Assembly (NCBI GenBank): GCA_964483155.1
Contig: CAZAAC010000020.1
Coordinates: forward strand, 1 to 44,969
Direction of reading: 5' to 3'
DNA length: 44,969 nucleotides
Source: JAAYYM01 sp964483155
GTDB lineage: Bacteria; Bacillota; Clostridia; Lachnospirales; Lachnospiraceae
The notes under the pieces were generated by a model. That model did not search any database. It was given only the letters and a program-made list of their open reading frames with translations, and was not told the DNA's origin. The position numbers and the translations under genes are program-made. Shown here in pieces: positions 8,341 through 16,394 of the stretch (position 1 is the first letter of the stretch; each line of letters opens with the position of its first letter).

Positions 8341-9000
8341 ATGCCAAAACTAAGAGAACCCGGCAGTGCCATCACACACTTTATTGGAGCTTTGTTTTCA
8401 GCCATTGCCTCTATCCCCCTTATTATCCGTGCCACAAAAACATCTTCCCTCATAAATGTCCTTGCAATGATCATCTTTATTGTTAGTATGATTTTATTAT
8501 ATACTGCAAGCACTACTTATCACTCTATTAATTTGTCTGCAAAAGTAGTTAAGGTTTTTCGTAAAGTTGACCATATGATGATTTTTGTATTAATTGCTGG
8601 TTCTTATACACCGATTTGCCTACTGGTTCTAAAAGGAAATGCTGGTATTGCAATGCTAATTACGATTTGGGGACTTGCTATCATCGGCATATTGATAAAA
8701 GCTTTTTGGATTACCTGTCCGAAGTGGTTTTCCTCTGTCATCTATATTGGAATGGGCTGGACTTGTATCTTCACCCTATCTCCTTTAATGGAGGCTCTGT
8801 CAAATAGTGCTTTGCTTTGGCTTCTTGCTGGTGGCATTCTTTATACTGTAGGCGGTATTATCTATGCACTTAAATTACCGATTTTCAATTCTATACACCC
8901 TGCTTTTGGTTCCCATGAAATTTTTCACTTATTTATTTTAGCTGGCAGTACATGTCATTTTGTTTTTATGTATGGTTTTGTTGCAAACCTTGTATCATAG
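8341..9000 (+). CDS. trhA: haemolysin III / TrhA family membrane protein
   Basis: A 219-residue integral membrane protein of the PAQR-like haemolysin III family, with about seven hydrophobic segments. Conserved family residues are present: the early motif EPGSAITHFIGAL, the Ser-x-x-x-His type site (TTYHSIN), the Asp-His pair in KVDHMMIFVLIAGSYTP, and the late His cluster HEIFHLFILAGSTCHF, which together form a metal site. In B. subtilis the family member YplQ (TrhA) is linked to membrane homeostasis, and direct haemolytic activity is doubtful. The ATG at 8341 has GAAGGAG seven bases upstream; an in-frame ATG at 8320 has no such site. Confidence 0.85.
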   Translation: MPKLREPGSAITHFIGALFSAIASIPLIIRATKTSSLINVLAMIIFIVSMILLYTASTTYHSINLSAKVVKVFRKVDHMMIFVLIAGSYTPICLLVLKGNAGIAMLITIWGLAIIGILIKAFWITCPKWFSSVIYIGMGWTCIFTLSPLMEALSNSALLWLLAGGILYTVGGIIYALKLPIFNSIHPAFGSHEIFHLFILAGSTCHFVFMYGFVANLVS

Positions 9001-9037
9001 ATGAGCAGCCCTTATTTTTTAAAGGCTGCTCATTTTC
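9001..9037 (+). terminator. terminator of the haemolysin III-family gene
   Basis: ATGAGCAGCC (9001-9010) pairs perfectly with GGCTGCTCAT (9024-9033), and TTTT follows. It starts directly after the stop codon. Confidence 0.8.
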
Positions 9038-9041
9038 AGAT

Positions 9042-10133
9042 TTATTGGGCTAGGTCTAAATGCTGAACAGTTCCAACATTTCCATTTTCATATAAGAAAA
9101 TCCCTGTTTTCCGAATTGCTGCATTCGCTGTGTTGTCACTAAGGGAATTCAGTGAAAAATCTGTGCTAACATTACCCAAATAAATAGCACCCATACCTTT
9201 TTCACTTAATCCATACAACATATCATTTCCATTTGTATCTTTTGTCCAGATAAGAAGCTTGTTCCAAATATCATCTGCTTCGTCAATCCAGCCATTTCCA
9301 TCAGAATCATACTTTTCAAGATCCGAAAAACCATCGCCCGATTTTGTTCCAAATAGCTCACTGCCATCGTTAATTGTGCCATCTTCATTCAAATCCAGAG
9401 CCAGGTAGCCACTACCTCCATTTAAATTTGATATACTGTCAAGAACACCATTTGCATCAATATCAAACATAAACTTCTGTGTTGATACACTCGCTACATC
9501 TGTATCCAGATTGATGACTAGTGGGTCAACATATGTTGTTCCAAAATCATATTTTTCAGAATAAGCTTCTTCAAAACTACGACTCATTTCAAAACTTAAT
9601 TCAAATGTTAGCTCACGTCCATCTGCCGTTACAACTTTTCCTTCTGTCGAAAATGCTGTACACTCGGATTCTGCATGATAGTATTCATTTTGTACTGTTC
9701 CTCCTACCACACTGTTAAAATTTGTCCCTGCCATAAAACCAAGATTCAACAAACTACTTGTATCCGTGTTTTGCGCACTTTCTGCTGTTTCCGTACCATT
9801 CTTTTTTTTCATTCCAAACAATAACTGTAACAGGAAATCGATACATTGTGCTTTCACTTTCATCTGTGTGTCTTTTTCCTGCTTTGTACTAACTACTTTT
9901 GTTGTTGATATTTCAGAAAACTTTTGCATTAATTGATTCATGGAATCCTGAAACAAACTTGTTCTGTTCCCCATCAGGGCTTTTTGTGTTGTACCCTCTG
10001 CACTTAATGTTCCTGATGTTGCCGAGTTTACCTGCCCTGCATTATTCCACATAGTCAGACTTCTCGCATCCATGCTTACAGAAGAATATCTTCTGGCAGA
10101 CTCCATTCTTATGTTACTGCTCCCAATGATCAA
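9042..10133 (-). CDS. EF-hand-type calcium-binding repeat protein, no export signal
   Basis: A 363-residue protein with four calcium-loop-like segments in its second half: DIDANGVLDS (from 224), DLNEDGTINDGSE (from 247), DSDGNGWIDEADD (from 276) and DTNGNDMLYGLSE (from 298). These match the D-x-D-x-D/N-G loop used by EF-hand and dockerin-like proteins. The first 150 residues are polar, rich in Ser, Thr and Gln, with a short hydrophobic patch near 98-108. There is no signal peptide. The same kind of module occurs in proteins annotated only as EF-hand or VCBS-like. The start is TTG, with AGGAGG six bases upstream, the best ribosome site nearby. Function is unknown. Confidence 0.7.
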   Translation of the reverse strand: MIIGSSNIRMESARRYSSVSMDARSLTMWNNAGQVNSATSGTLSAEGTTQKALMGNRTSLFQDSMNQLMQKFSEISTTKVVSTKQEKDTQMKVKAQCIDFLLQLLFGMKKKNGTETAESAQNTDTSSLLNLGFMAGTNFNSVVGGTVQNEYYHAESECTAFSTEGKVVTADGRELTFELSFEMSRSFEEAYSEKYDFGTTYVDPLVINLDTDVASVSTQKFMFDIDANGVLDSISNLNGGSGYLALDLNEDGTINDGSELFGTKSGDGFSDLEKYDSDGNGWIDEADDIWNKLLIWTKDTNGNDMLYGLSEKGMGAIYLGNVSTDFSLNSLSDNTANAAIRKTGIFLYENGNVGTVQHLDLAQ

Positions 10134-10390
10134 TCAATTCCTCCTAATGAGAGTAGAACCACATTTTATACAATTTCTTCCCTGTCTTTACATAAAAAAG
10201 AGTATTCCTTTAGAAAAAATCCCTTCTTTCTAATGATACACCCTCCGTGGTCAGTCTCTGTTATTCACCACATTTCGTCTTGTGGCCATCAAGCTCTATG
10301 TTGTGTACTATTTGTATCGGCACTTTTTGGAAATAATTTAGTATAAGTAATCAAACTGTCACAGAAACATATGCCTGCCGGACGTACTAT
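10134..10390 (-). promoter_or_regulatory. long leader region with two mutually exclusive hairpins
   Basis: This 305-base gap (10134-10438) upstream of the EF-hand gene is unusually long and less AT-rich than the other spacers. GTGGT at 10247-10251 can pair with ACCAC at 10267-10271. The overlapping CCACA at 10268-10272 can instead pair with TGTGG at 10281-10285. The two stems exclude each other. A weaker stem (TTAGAAA/TTTCTAA on the minus strand) lies between them and the gene. I cannot match it to a known riboswitch class. Confidence 0.35.
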
Positions 10391-10424
10391 AGAAAAGAAC
10401 TTGGCATAAACCAAGTCCTTTTCT
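10391..10424 (-). terminator. terminator of the hydratase gene
   Basis: AGAAAAG and ACTTGG pair with CCAAGT and CTTTTCT with one mismatch and a 6-base loop. The downstream arm on the minus strand is U-rich. It follows the hydratase stop by about 15 bases. Confidence 0.7.
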
Positions 10425-10438
10425 GTAACATTTAAAAA

Positions 10439-12730
10439 TCAATCGTGATAATAATTAATTAGACATCCTTTCAAAATAATCATTCTTTCATCATCTGTCA
10501 TCTCGCCTAACTTCAATGTAAATTCTCTTAGCGAGTCTCCTACTGTATATGCTTTAATATCAGATATTTTGTCCTCAACTGCTTTTCTTATGTTTGGGAT
10601 AAAGATAAATTCTTTATTTGAAAATGGCAAATCACCTTGCTCGATTAAAAAGGGAAGCATTCCCCAATTAATCAGGTTTGAGCGGTATCTCTTTGTTGCA
10701 TAACTATTTGCAATATTTGCCCAGCCACCTAAAACTTTCTGACAGGATGCTGCCTGCTCCCGCGCAGAACCATCCCCTGGCTTTACTGCAAATATTGTGC
10801 TTCCGAATCCAGTATTATTACTATCTACCTCTGGATACGCAGTATTAATCATTTCCATAATTGCTTTCACTTCTGCGTTGGCTTCACTTGGATCTTTCCC
10901 TGCAAGTCTCGCTGTCTCAGCTGTCTGTATTTCCTTTGCAAGTCCAACATATGCCGGGTCTTTTCTTGACAATGTAAATTCGGCCAGTCCCAGTGGATTT
11001 GAGCGATAGGAGGAAGTCTCCCCCGATGGGATTAACTCATCTGTTGTTGTAACGGGATCATGAATCTCCGCTACCACCTTCAATACCAGATTTTCTGTAA
11101 GTGTACTCATTTTAGGCCAATCTTTAATGTTCGGACCAAATTTAATATTAACAGAATCATCTGCTATTCCCTTGCTGTCAAATACTCTGTTTTCATAAAT
11201 CGTTTTATCAAAAAAGTACTGATGTTTTTGATTCATACGACTAAGATCTACATCCGTAGCTGCTGTCAAAAAGCCTTTATTTGCTGCAGTTGCTGCAATA
11301 GAACGAGCATCCATAAGTGCAACAGATGAAATCTGACCATTTTGGAGTTTAGAACCTTCTCGGTTAGGGAAATTGCGTGTTGAATGGCGGATGCTAAATG
11401 CGTTATTAGCTGGCGTATCTCCTGCGCCAAAACAAGGTCCGCAAAATGCTGTCTTTAAAATTGCCCCCGTTTCCATAAGTGTTGCTGCTACACCGTTTTT
11501 AACAATTTCCATATAAATTGGTGTAGAAGCTGGATATACACTAAGTGTAAATTCATCGGCGCCAATACTCGCACCCTTTAATATATCTGCTGCAGCACAT
11601 ATATTTTCAAAACCTCCTCCAGCACAACCAGCTATAATTCCCTGCTCCACATATAGTTTCCCATTTCTCACTTTATCTTTTAAATTATATTCAACTTGGC
11701 CGCCCAGGCTCACATACGCTTTTTTCTCTACATCATTGAGAATATCCATAAGGTTTGCTTTTACTTCTTCTATTGTATATGTATTACTGGGATGAAATGG
11801 CATCGCAATCATTGGTTTGATTTTATCCAAATCCACTTCAATCAACCCATCATAATATGCAACTTGCCCTGGGTTAAGTTCCTTATATTCTTCCACTCTA
11901 CCATGCACTTCATAGAATTCTTTGACAATAGCATCTGTTTTCCAAATGGAAGATAGGCATGTTGTTTCTGTTGTCATGACATCGATTCCAATTCTAAAAT
12001 CAGCACTCAGATTATCTACTCCAGGACCCATAAATTCCATGACTTTATTATTAACATATCCATTCGCAAATACTGCCCCTATTATGGCCAATGCAACATC
12101 TTGAGGTCCTACACCTGGCATTGGTGTCCCCTTCATATATATGCCCACTATTTCTGGCATGTTAATATCATATGTTTTTGACAATAATTGCTTTACAAGT
12201 TCTGGACCGCCTTCACCCATTGCCATCGTTCCAAGCGCGCCGTATCTGGTATGGCTATCAGAGCCCAGTATCATCTTACCGCACCCTGCTAACATTTCTC
12301 TCGCAAACTGATGAATTACTGCCTGATGAGGAGGTACATAGATTCCTCCGTATTTTTTTGCACATGTCAAACCATACATGTGATCATCTTCGTTAATGGT
12401 TCCACCTACAGCGCACAGACTATTATGACAGTTTGTTAGCACATAGGGAACTGGAAATTTTTCAAGTCCGGAGGCACGTGCCGTCTGGATAATGCCTACA
12501 AACGTAATATCATGTGATGTTAATTTATCAAACTTAATTTTCAGTTTTTTGATATCTCCTGATGTGTTATGCTTTTCTAAGATGCTATATGCCATCGTAC
12601 TCTTAGCTGCTTCTTCACGCGTGATTTTCTTGCCTGTTTTTTGTGCCACCTGTAAAAGTGCATTCTCTTGCTCTACTATAATTTGCTGGCCTTCTATTAA
12701 ATATGCACCACCGTTATACAATTTTATCAT
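10439..12730 (-). CDS. aconitase-family hydratase
   Basis: A 763-residue 4Fe-4S dehydratase of the aconitase superfamily, close in length to mitochondrial-type aconitase and to the E. coli YbhJ group. The three cluster cysteines are present: Cys369 in IAGCAGGGFENIC, and Cys430 and Cys433 in FCGPCFGAGD. Substrate-site segments are also recognisable: LGSDSHTRYGALG, IRHSTRNFPNREGS, and the swivel-domain GDGSAREQAASC followed by SYATKRYRSNLINWGMLPF. The usual SCTNSS motif at the first cysteine is replaced by GCAGGG, so citrate/isocitrate specificity is not certain. The ATG at 12730 has GGAG six bases upstream; the longer frame has no ribosome site. No other citrate-cycle genes are adjacent. Confidence 0.75.
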   Translation of the reverse strand: MIKLYNGGAYLIEGQQIIVEQENALLQVAQKTGKKITREEAAKSTMAYSILEKHNTSGDIKKLKIKFDKLTSHDITFVGIIQTARASGLEKFPVPYVLTNCHNSLCAVGGTINEDDHMYGLTCAKKYGGIYVPPHQAVIHQFAREMLAGCGKMILGSDSHTRYGALGTMAMGEGGPELVKQLLSKTYDINMPEIVGIYMKGTPMPGVGPQDVALAIIGAVFANGYVNNKVMEFMGPGVDNLSADFRIGIDVMTTETTCLSSIWKTDAIVKEFYEVHGRVEEYKELNPGQVAYYDGLIEVDLDKIKPMIAMPFHPSNTYTIEEVKANLMDILNDVEKKAYVSLGGQVEYNLKDKVRNGKLYVEQGIIAGCAGGGFENICAAADILKGASIGADEFTLSVYPASTPIYMEIVKNGVAATLMETGAILKTAFCGPCFGAGDTPANNAFSIRHSTRNFPNREGSKLQNGQISSVALMDARSIAATAANKGFLTAATDVDLSRMNQKHQYFFDKTIYENRVFDSKGIADDSVNIKFGPNIKDWPKMSTLTENLVLKVVAEIHDPVTTTDELIPSGETSSYRSNPLGLAEFTLSRKDPAYVGLAKEIQTAETARLAGKDPSEANAEVKAIMEMINTAYPEVDSNNTGFGSTIFAVKPGDGSAREQAASCQKVLGGWANIANSYATKRYRSNLINWGMLPFLIEQGDLPFSNKEFIFIPNIRKAVEDKISDIKAYTVGDSLREFTLKLGEMTDDERMIILKGCLINYYHD

Positions 12731-12822
12731 TTTTAATCTCCATTCCGTCACTGACGCCTGTGACATAAATCATAATGAATTTTCATTTCATAGACTGGGA
12801 ATTTGAATTTCGTCCGTATTTT

Positions 12823-12851
12823 ATTGTATAGTAGAAGTACGGGGTTTGCAA
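12823..12851 (-). promoter_or_regulatory. promoter of the hydratase gene
   Basis: On the minus strand TTGCAA (12851-12846) and TACAAT (12828-12823) are 17 bases apart, giving an mRNA leader of about 85 bases. Confidence 0.6.
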
Positions 12852-12871
12852 CACCTTCTTTTACAAGTTAG

Positions 12872-12901
12872 GTGACGCATCTTATTAGACTATGATATAA
12901 T
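12872..12901 (+). promoter_or_regulatory. promoter of the C39-like gene
   Basis: A perfect TATAAT at 12896-12901 is preceded by TG one base upstream (extended -10). GTGACG at 12872-12877 is a weak -35 with an 18-base spacer. Confidence 0.6.
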
Positions 12902-12943
12902 TTATGAAAACTATACTATCCTATTTTAAGGGAGATTCCATTA

Positions 12944-13819
12944 ATGAATTATCACGAACTCATAGACTGTTCAGATTTTATAAGCGTATATGATTCTACA
13001 ATAGATAAAATGTATTATGGCGGTAATCAATCCTGGTATTTAAGTAATACGCGTGCAAGAGCCGGTTGCGGACCCGTATCAGCAACAAACATATTATTAT
13101 GTTTTGCAAAGAACAACCCACTCAATGCTGAAAAATTAGATATAAAATTTCAACAAGGTACTATTGTTTCGATGCAGAACTATCTATTTCTTATGAATGA
13201 TGTTTATGAAACCATGAAAACATGGGAAGTTCCTATTCTGGGGAAAATATATGACCACTGTAAAAGAAATAATGCTTTTTTTCAAAAAATCTCTCCTAAC
13301 AATGGCAGAAGTATCTGCGGATATATCCGAGGCACTTTAAAATATGCTAAGAAGCATTCTATTTTCTTAAAAAGTCATGCCCTTCCAGCCGCATTTTGTG
13401 ATTATGAAAATGCATTGTGCTTTATCAAACAAGGCTTATCTGCGAGTGGATGTGTCGGCATGTTAACTTCCTATAACCAACATTTTTTGAGCTTGTTTGG
13501 CGAAGATTGTCGTAATATTGATGATTCTAGTCTTACAAAAAAAATCATGAGAAACCACTTTGTTACAATTACAGGGATGATAGCAGGCGATACTCCCAAA
13601 TTACTTATCTCTACATGGGGCCGCATGGCCATCATTGATTATGAAGAACTTTTTATCTCATGGCAAAGTCGTAAGGCACTCGATAGTGCTCTGATCTACT
13701 TTACAGGCGATGCTTCACCGGAAGACACAAAAAACAGCATAAAAGGGGCCGCACAAGTACTTTGCACGGCCATCTATCAAACAGTATTTAAAAAATCAAA
13801 AAACCTTTTTACCCGTTAA
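12944..13819 (+). CDS. C39-like papain-fold cysteine protease-related protein
   Basis: A 291-residue protein with the marks of the C39-like papain fold. The N-terminal motif AGCGPVSATNILL puts a candidate nucleophile at Cys42, with Gln29 as a possible oxyanion-hole residue. NHFVTITGMI places a candidate His at 205, and LLISTWGRMAIIDYEEL is the strand where the third residue (Asp or Asn) is expected; Ser223/Thr224 occupy it. There is no ABC transporter domain, no leader-peptide substrate nearby and no signal peptide, so it is probably cytoplasmic. AAGGGAG precedes the ATG. It overlaps the end of glgP by 11 bases on opposite strands. Function is unknown; the assignment rests on motifs only. Confidence 0.65.
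   Translation: MNYHELIDCSDFISVYDSTIDKMYYGGNQSWYLSNTRARAGCGPVSATNILLCFAKNNPLNAEKLDIKFQQGTIVSMQNYLFLMNDVYETMKTWEVPILGKIYDHCKRNNAFFQKISPNNGRSICGYIRGTLKYAKKHSIFLKSHALPAAFCDYENALCFIKQGLSASGCVGMLTSYNQHFLSLFGEDCRNIDDSSLTKKIMRNHFVTITGMIAGDTPKLLISTWGRMAIIDYEELFISWQSRKALDSALIYFTGDASPEDTKNSIKGAAQVLCTAIYQTVFKKSKNLFTR
13737..13771 (-). terminator. glgP terminator inside the opposing gene
   Basis: On the minus strand GGCCGUGCAA pairs with UUGUGCGGCC (two G-U pairs, 5-base loop), followed by CCTTTTAT. It lies about 40 bases after the glgP stop, inside the coding sequence of the C39-like gene. Confidence 0.65.
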
Positions 13820-16283
13820 GCTTAACCTTATCTAAATGCCATATCTCATCTACATATTGTTGTATTGTTCTGTCAGATGTGAATTTCCCTGCACAGGCAA
13901 TATTAAGAATTGCACTTCTTGCCCACCTTTTTTCATCTCTATATGCTGCCTCCACTTTTCGCTGGGCTTCGGCATATGCTTTAAAATCTTTTAAAATAAA
14001 GTAAGTATCGGCTTTTGCTGTACTTTGTGTATTTAACAAAGAATTGTACAAATCTCTAAACAAATCGGGATCATTCGGTGAATAAAATCCATTAATTAAC
14101 TGCATCAATACTTTTCGTATATCTGGATCGTTATTGAAAATATCAATAGGATAATAAGCACCTTGCTTTTCATAGTTAATAACTTCGTCAGATGAAAGAC
14201 CGAAAATGAAAGCATTCTCTTCCCCTACCTCTTCTACGATTTCCACGTTGGCACCATCCATCGTCCCAATCGTAAGCGCACCATTTAACATGAATTTCAT
14301 ATTGCCTGTTCCAGAAGCCTCTTTGCTGGCCGTTGAGATTTGTTCAGAAACATCTGCTGCCGCAAATATTAATTCTGCATTTGAAACACGATAATTTTCA
14401 ATAAACACTACTTTTAGCTTGCCATTAATAGAGGCATCATTATTGACAACGTCAGCTACTGTATTTATTAATTTAATAGTAAGTTTGGCAACTTTATACC
14501 CTGCTGCCGCTTTTGCTCCAAATATAAAGGTCCTTGGATAAAAAGGCATTTCTGGGTGTTCTTTGATTTCATTGTATAAATACATTACATGTAAAATATT
14601 TAGTAATTGACGCTTATATTCATGCAATCTTTTAACCTGCACATCAAAAATTGAACGTGGATCAACTACTACCTCATTATTTTTCAAAATATATTTAGCC
14701 AAGCGAACCTTATTCTTGTATTTAATATTCATAAATTCCTGTTGCGCTTTCGGATCTTCCGCAAACACACCCAGTTTCTTAATCTTAGGCAAATCAGTTA
14801 TCCAATCATCTCCCACATGCGCTGTTACCCAATCAGCTAACAGTGGATTTCCATGCAATAGAAATCTTCTTTGTGTAATACCGTTTGTTTTATTATTAAA
14901 TTTATCAGGCATCATTTCATAAAATTCTTTTAGTTCCTGTTTCTTTAAGATCTCAGTATGTAATCTTGCAACACCATTAACAGAGAAACTAGCTACAATG
15001 GCGAGGTTTGCCATCTTAACCTGTCCATCATAAATAATAGCCATTTCACGGATTTTTTCCTGTCTACCAGGATATTTTTCTTCTATCTGCATAATAAATC
15101 TACGGTTAATCTCTTCGATAATCTGATAAATTCTCGGCAATAGTCTTGAGAACAGCTCAATGGGCCATTTTTCAAGTGCTTCCGACATAATCGTATGATT
15201 TGTATAAGCACACGTTTTATTTGTAATAAACCATGCCTCTTCCCACTCCAAGCAATATTCATCCATCAGGATACGCATTAGTTCTGCAATTGCTACTGTT
15301 GGATGTGTATCATTAAGCTGAAATACGACCTTTTCATAGAATTTCTTAATATCATCGTGTTTACGCATATATTTGCTTATTGCTTCTTGCACGCTTGCTG
15401 AGATAAAGAAATATTGCTGCTTTAATCGTAGTTCTTTCCCTGCATAGTGATTGTCATTTGGATAAAGTACTTCCACGATATTTTTTGCCAGATTCTCTTG
15501 CTCAACTGCTTTCTGATAATCTCCCTTATCAAATGAATCAAGTTGAAAACATTCTACGGGCTGCGCGTCCCAGATGCGAAGGGTATTTACAATTCCATTC
15601 CCATATCCTACAATTGGCAAATCATAGGGGATTGCCTGTACCGACTGGTAATTTTCCTGAACAAATTGCTTTTTCCCAAACTCATCCGTTTTTAAAACGA
15701 TATTTCCACCAAATTTAATAATTTTTGTATACTCCAACCGGCGAAGTTCAAAAGGGTTCCCATCTTTTAACCAGTTATCTGGAGCTTCTAACTGATATCC
15801 GTCTTTTATCATTTGCATAAACATACCATATTTATACCTAATTCCACAGCCATATGCAGCATAACCTAATGTCGCAAGCGAATCGAGAAAGCATGCCGCT
15901 AATCGTCCAAGACCACCATTTCCAAGGGCTGCATCTGGTTCCTGATCTTCTATTGCATTAAGGTTTAACCCTAATTCATTTAATGCCTCATTCACTTCCT
16001 GATATGCTTTCATATTGATTAGATCATTGCCCAACGCACGTCCCATCAAGAATTCCATAGAAAGATAATAAACTGTTTTCACGTCCCGCTTTTCATATTC
16101 CTTTTGTGTCTTTAGCCAATTATCAACGATTTGATCTTTAATAGCATAAGCCACAGCCTGAAATATCTGTTGCTCATTAGCCTCCTCGATAGTTTTACGA
16201 TATAATGTCCTTACGTTGTATAATACACTTCTTTTAAACAACTCTTTATCAAAACGAGGGGTTGTTGTCGATTTTCTGATCAT
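13809..16283 (-). CDS. glgP: glycogen/alpha-glucan phosphorylase
   Basis: Removes glucose units from glycogen or maltodextrin ends with phosphate, releasing glucose-1-phosphate in the cytoplasm. The 824-residue length and the pyridoxal-phosphate site (GTGNMKFMLNGALTIGTMDG, Schiff-base Lys at 663) are those of the GT35 family. Other conserved stretches include YYLSMEFLMGRALGND and GNGGLGRLAACFLDSLATL. The start ATG has AGGAGG before it. It has its own promoter with an inverted repeat over the start of transcription. It works with the debranching enzyme GlgX further along the same strand and opposite to GlgC/GlgD. Confidence 0.95.
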   Translation of the reverse strand: MIRKSTTTPRFDKELFKRSVLYNVRTLYRKTIEEANEQQIFQAVAYAIKDQIVDNWLKTQKEYEKRDVKTVYYLSMEFLMGRALGNDLINMKAYQEVNEALNELGLNLNAIEDQEPDAALGNGGLGRLAACFLDSLATLGYAAYGCGIRYKYGMFMQMIKDGYQLEAPDNWLKDGNPFELRRLEYTKIIKFGGNIVLKTDEFGKKQFVQENYQSVQAIPYDLPIVGYGNGIVNTLRIWDAQPVECFQLDSFDKGDYQKAVEQENLAKNIVEVLYPNDNHYAGKELRLKQQYFFISASVQEAISKYMRKHDDIKKFYEKVVFQLNDTHPTVAIAELMRILMDEYCLEWEEAWFITNKTCAYTNHTIMSEALEKWPIELFSRLLPRIYQIIEEINRRFIMQIEEKYPGRQEKIREMAIIYDGQVKMANLAIVASFSVNGVARLHTEILKKQELKEFYEMMPDKFNNKTNGITQRRFLLHGNPLLADWVTAHVGDDWITDLPKIKKLGVFAEDPKAQQEFMNIKYKNKVRLAKYILKNNEVVVDPRSIFDVQVKRLHEYKRQLLNILHVMYLYNEIKEHPEMPFYPRTFIFGAKAAAGYKVAKLTIKLINTVADVVNNDASINGKLKVVFIENYRVSNAELIFAAADVSEQISTASKEASGTGNMKFMLNGALTIGTMDGANVEIVEEVGEENAFIFGLSSDEVINYEKQGAYYPIDIFNNDPDIRKVLMQLINGFYSPNDPDLFRDLYNSLLNTQSTAKADTYFILKDFKAYAEAQRKVEAAYRDEKRWARSAILNIACAGKFTSDRTIQQYVDEIWHLDKVKLNG

Positions 16284-16313
16284 GATAAAAACCTCCTAAT
16301 AATCACTATATTA

Positions 16314-16346
16314 TATAAGACAGGTTAACGAATAACCTGCCTTATA
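16314..16346 (-). repeat. inverted repeat over the glgP transcription start
   Basis: TATAAG, one mismatch, then CAGGTTA, and the complementary arm TAACCTG...CTTATA make a stem of about 13-14 bp with a tetraloop-sized loop. It sits just downstream of the glgP -10 box and also 50 bases after the ileS stop. It may act as an operator for glgP, a terminator for ileS (the U tract is poor), or both. Confidence 0.5.
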
Positions 16347-16347
16347 T

Positions 16348-16376
16348 AGTATACCTTGATTCAAGCATAAATGCAA
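16348..16376 (-). promoter_or_regulatory. glgP promoter
   Basis: On the minus strand TTGCAT (16376-16371) and TATACT (16353-16348) are 17 bases apart. The predicted start of transcription is near 16341, inside the inverted repeat. Confidence 0.65.
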
Positions 16377-16394
16377 ATATGTCTCATTTTTTCT

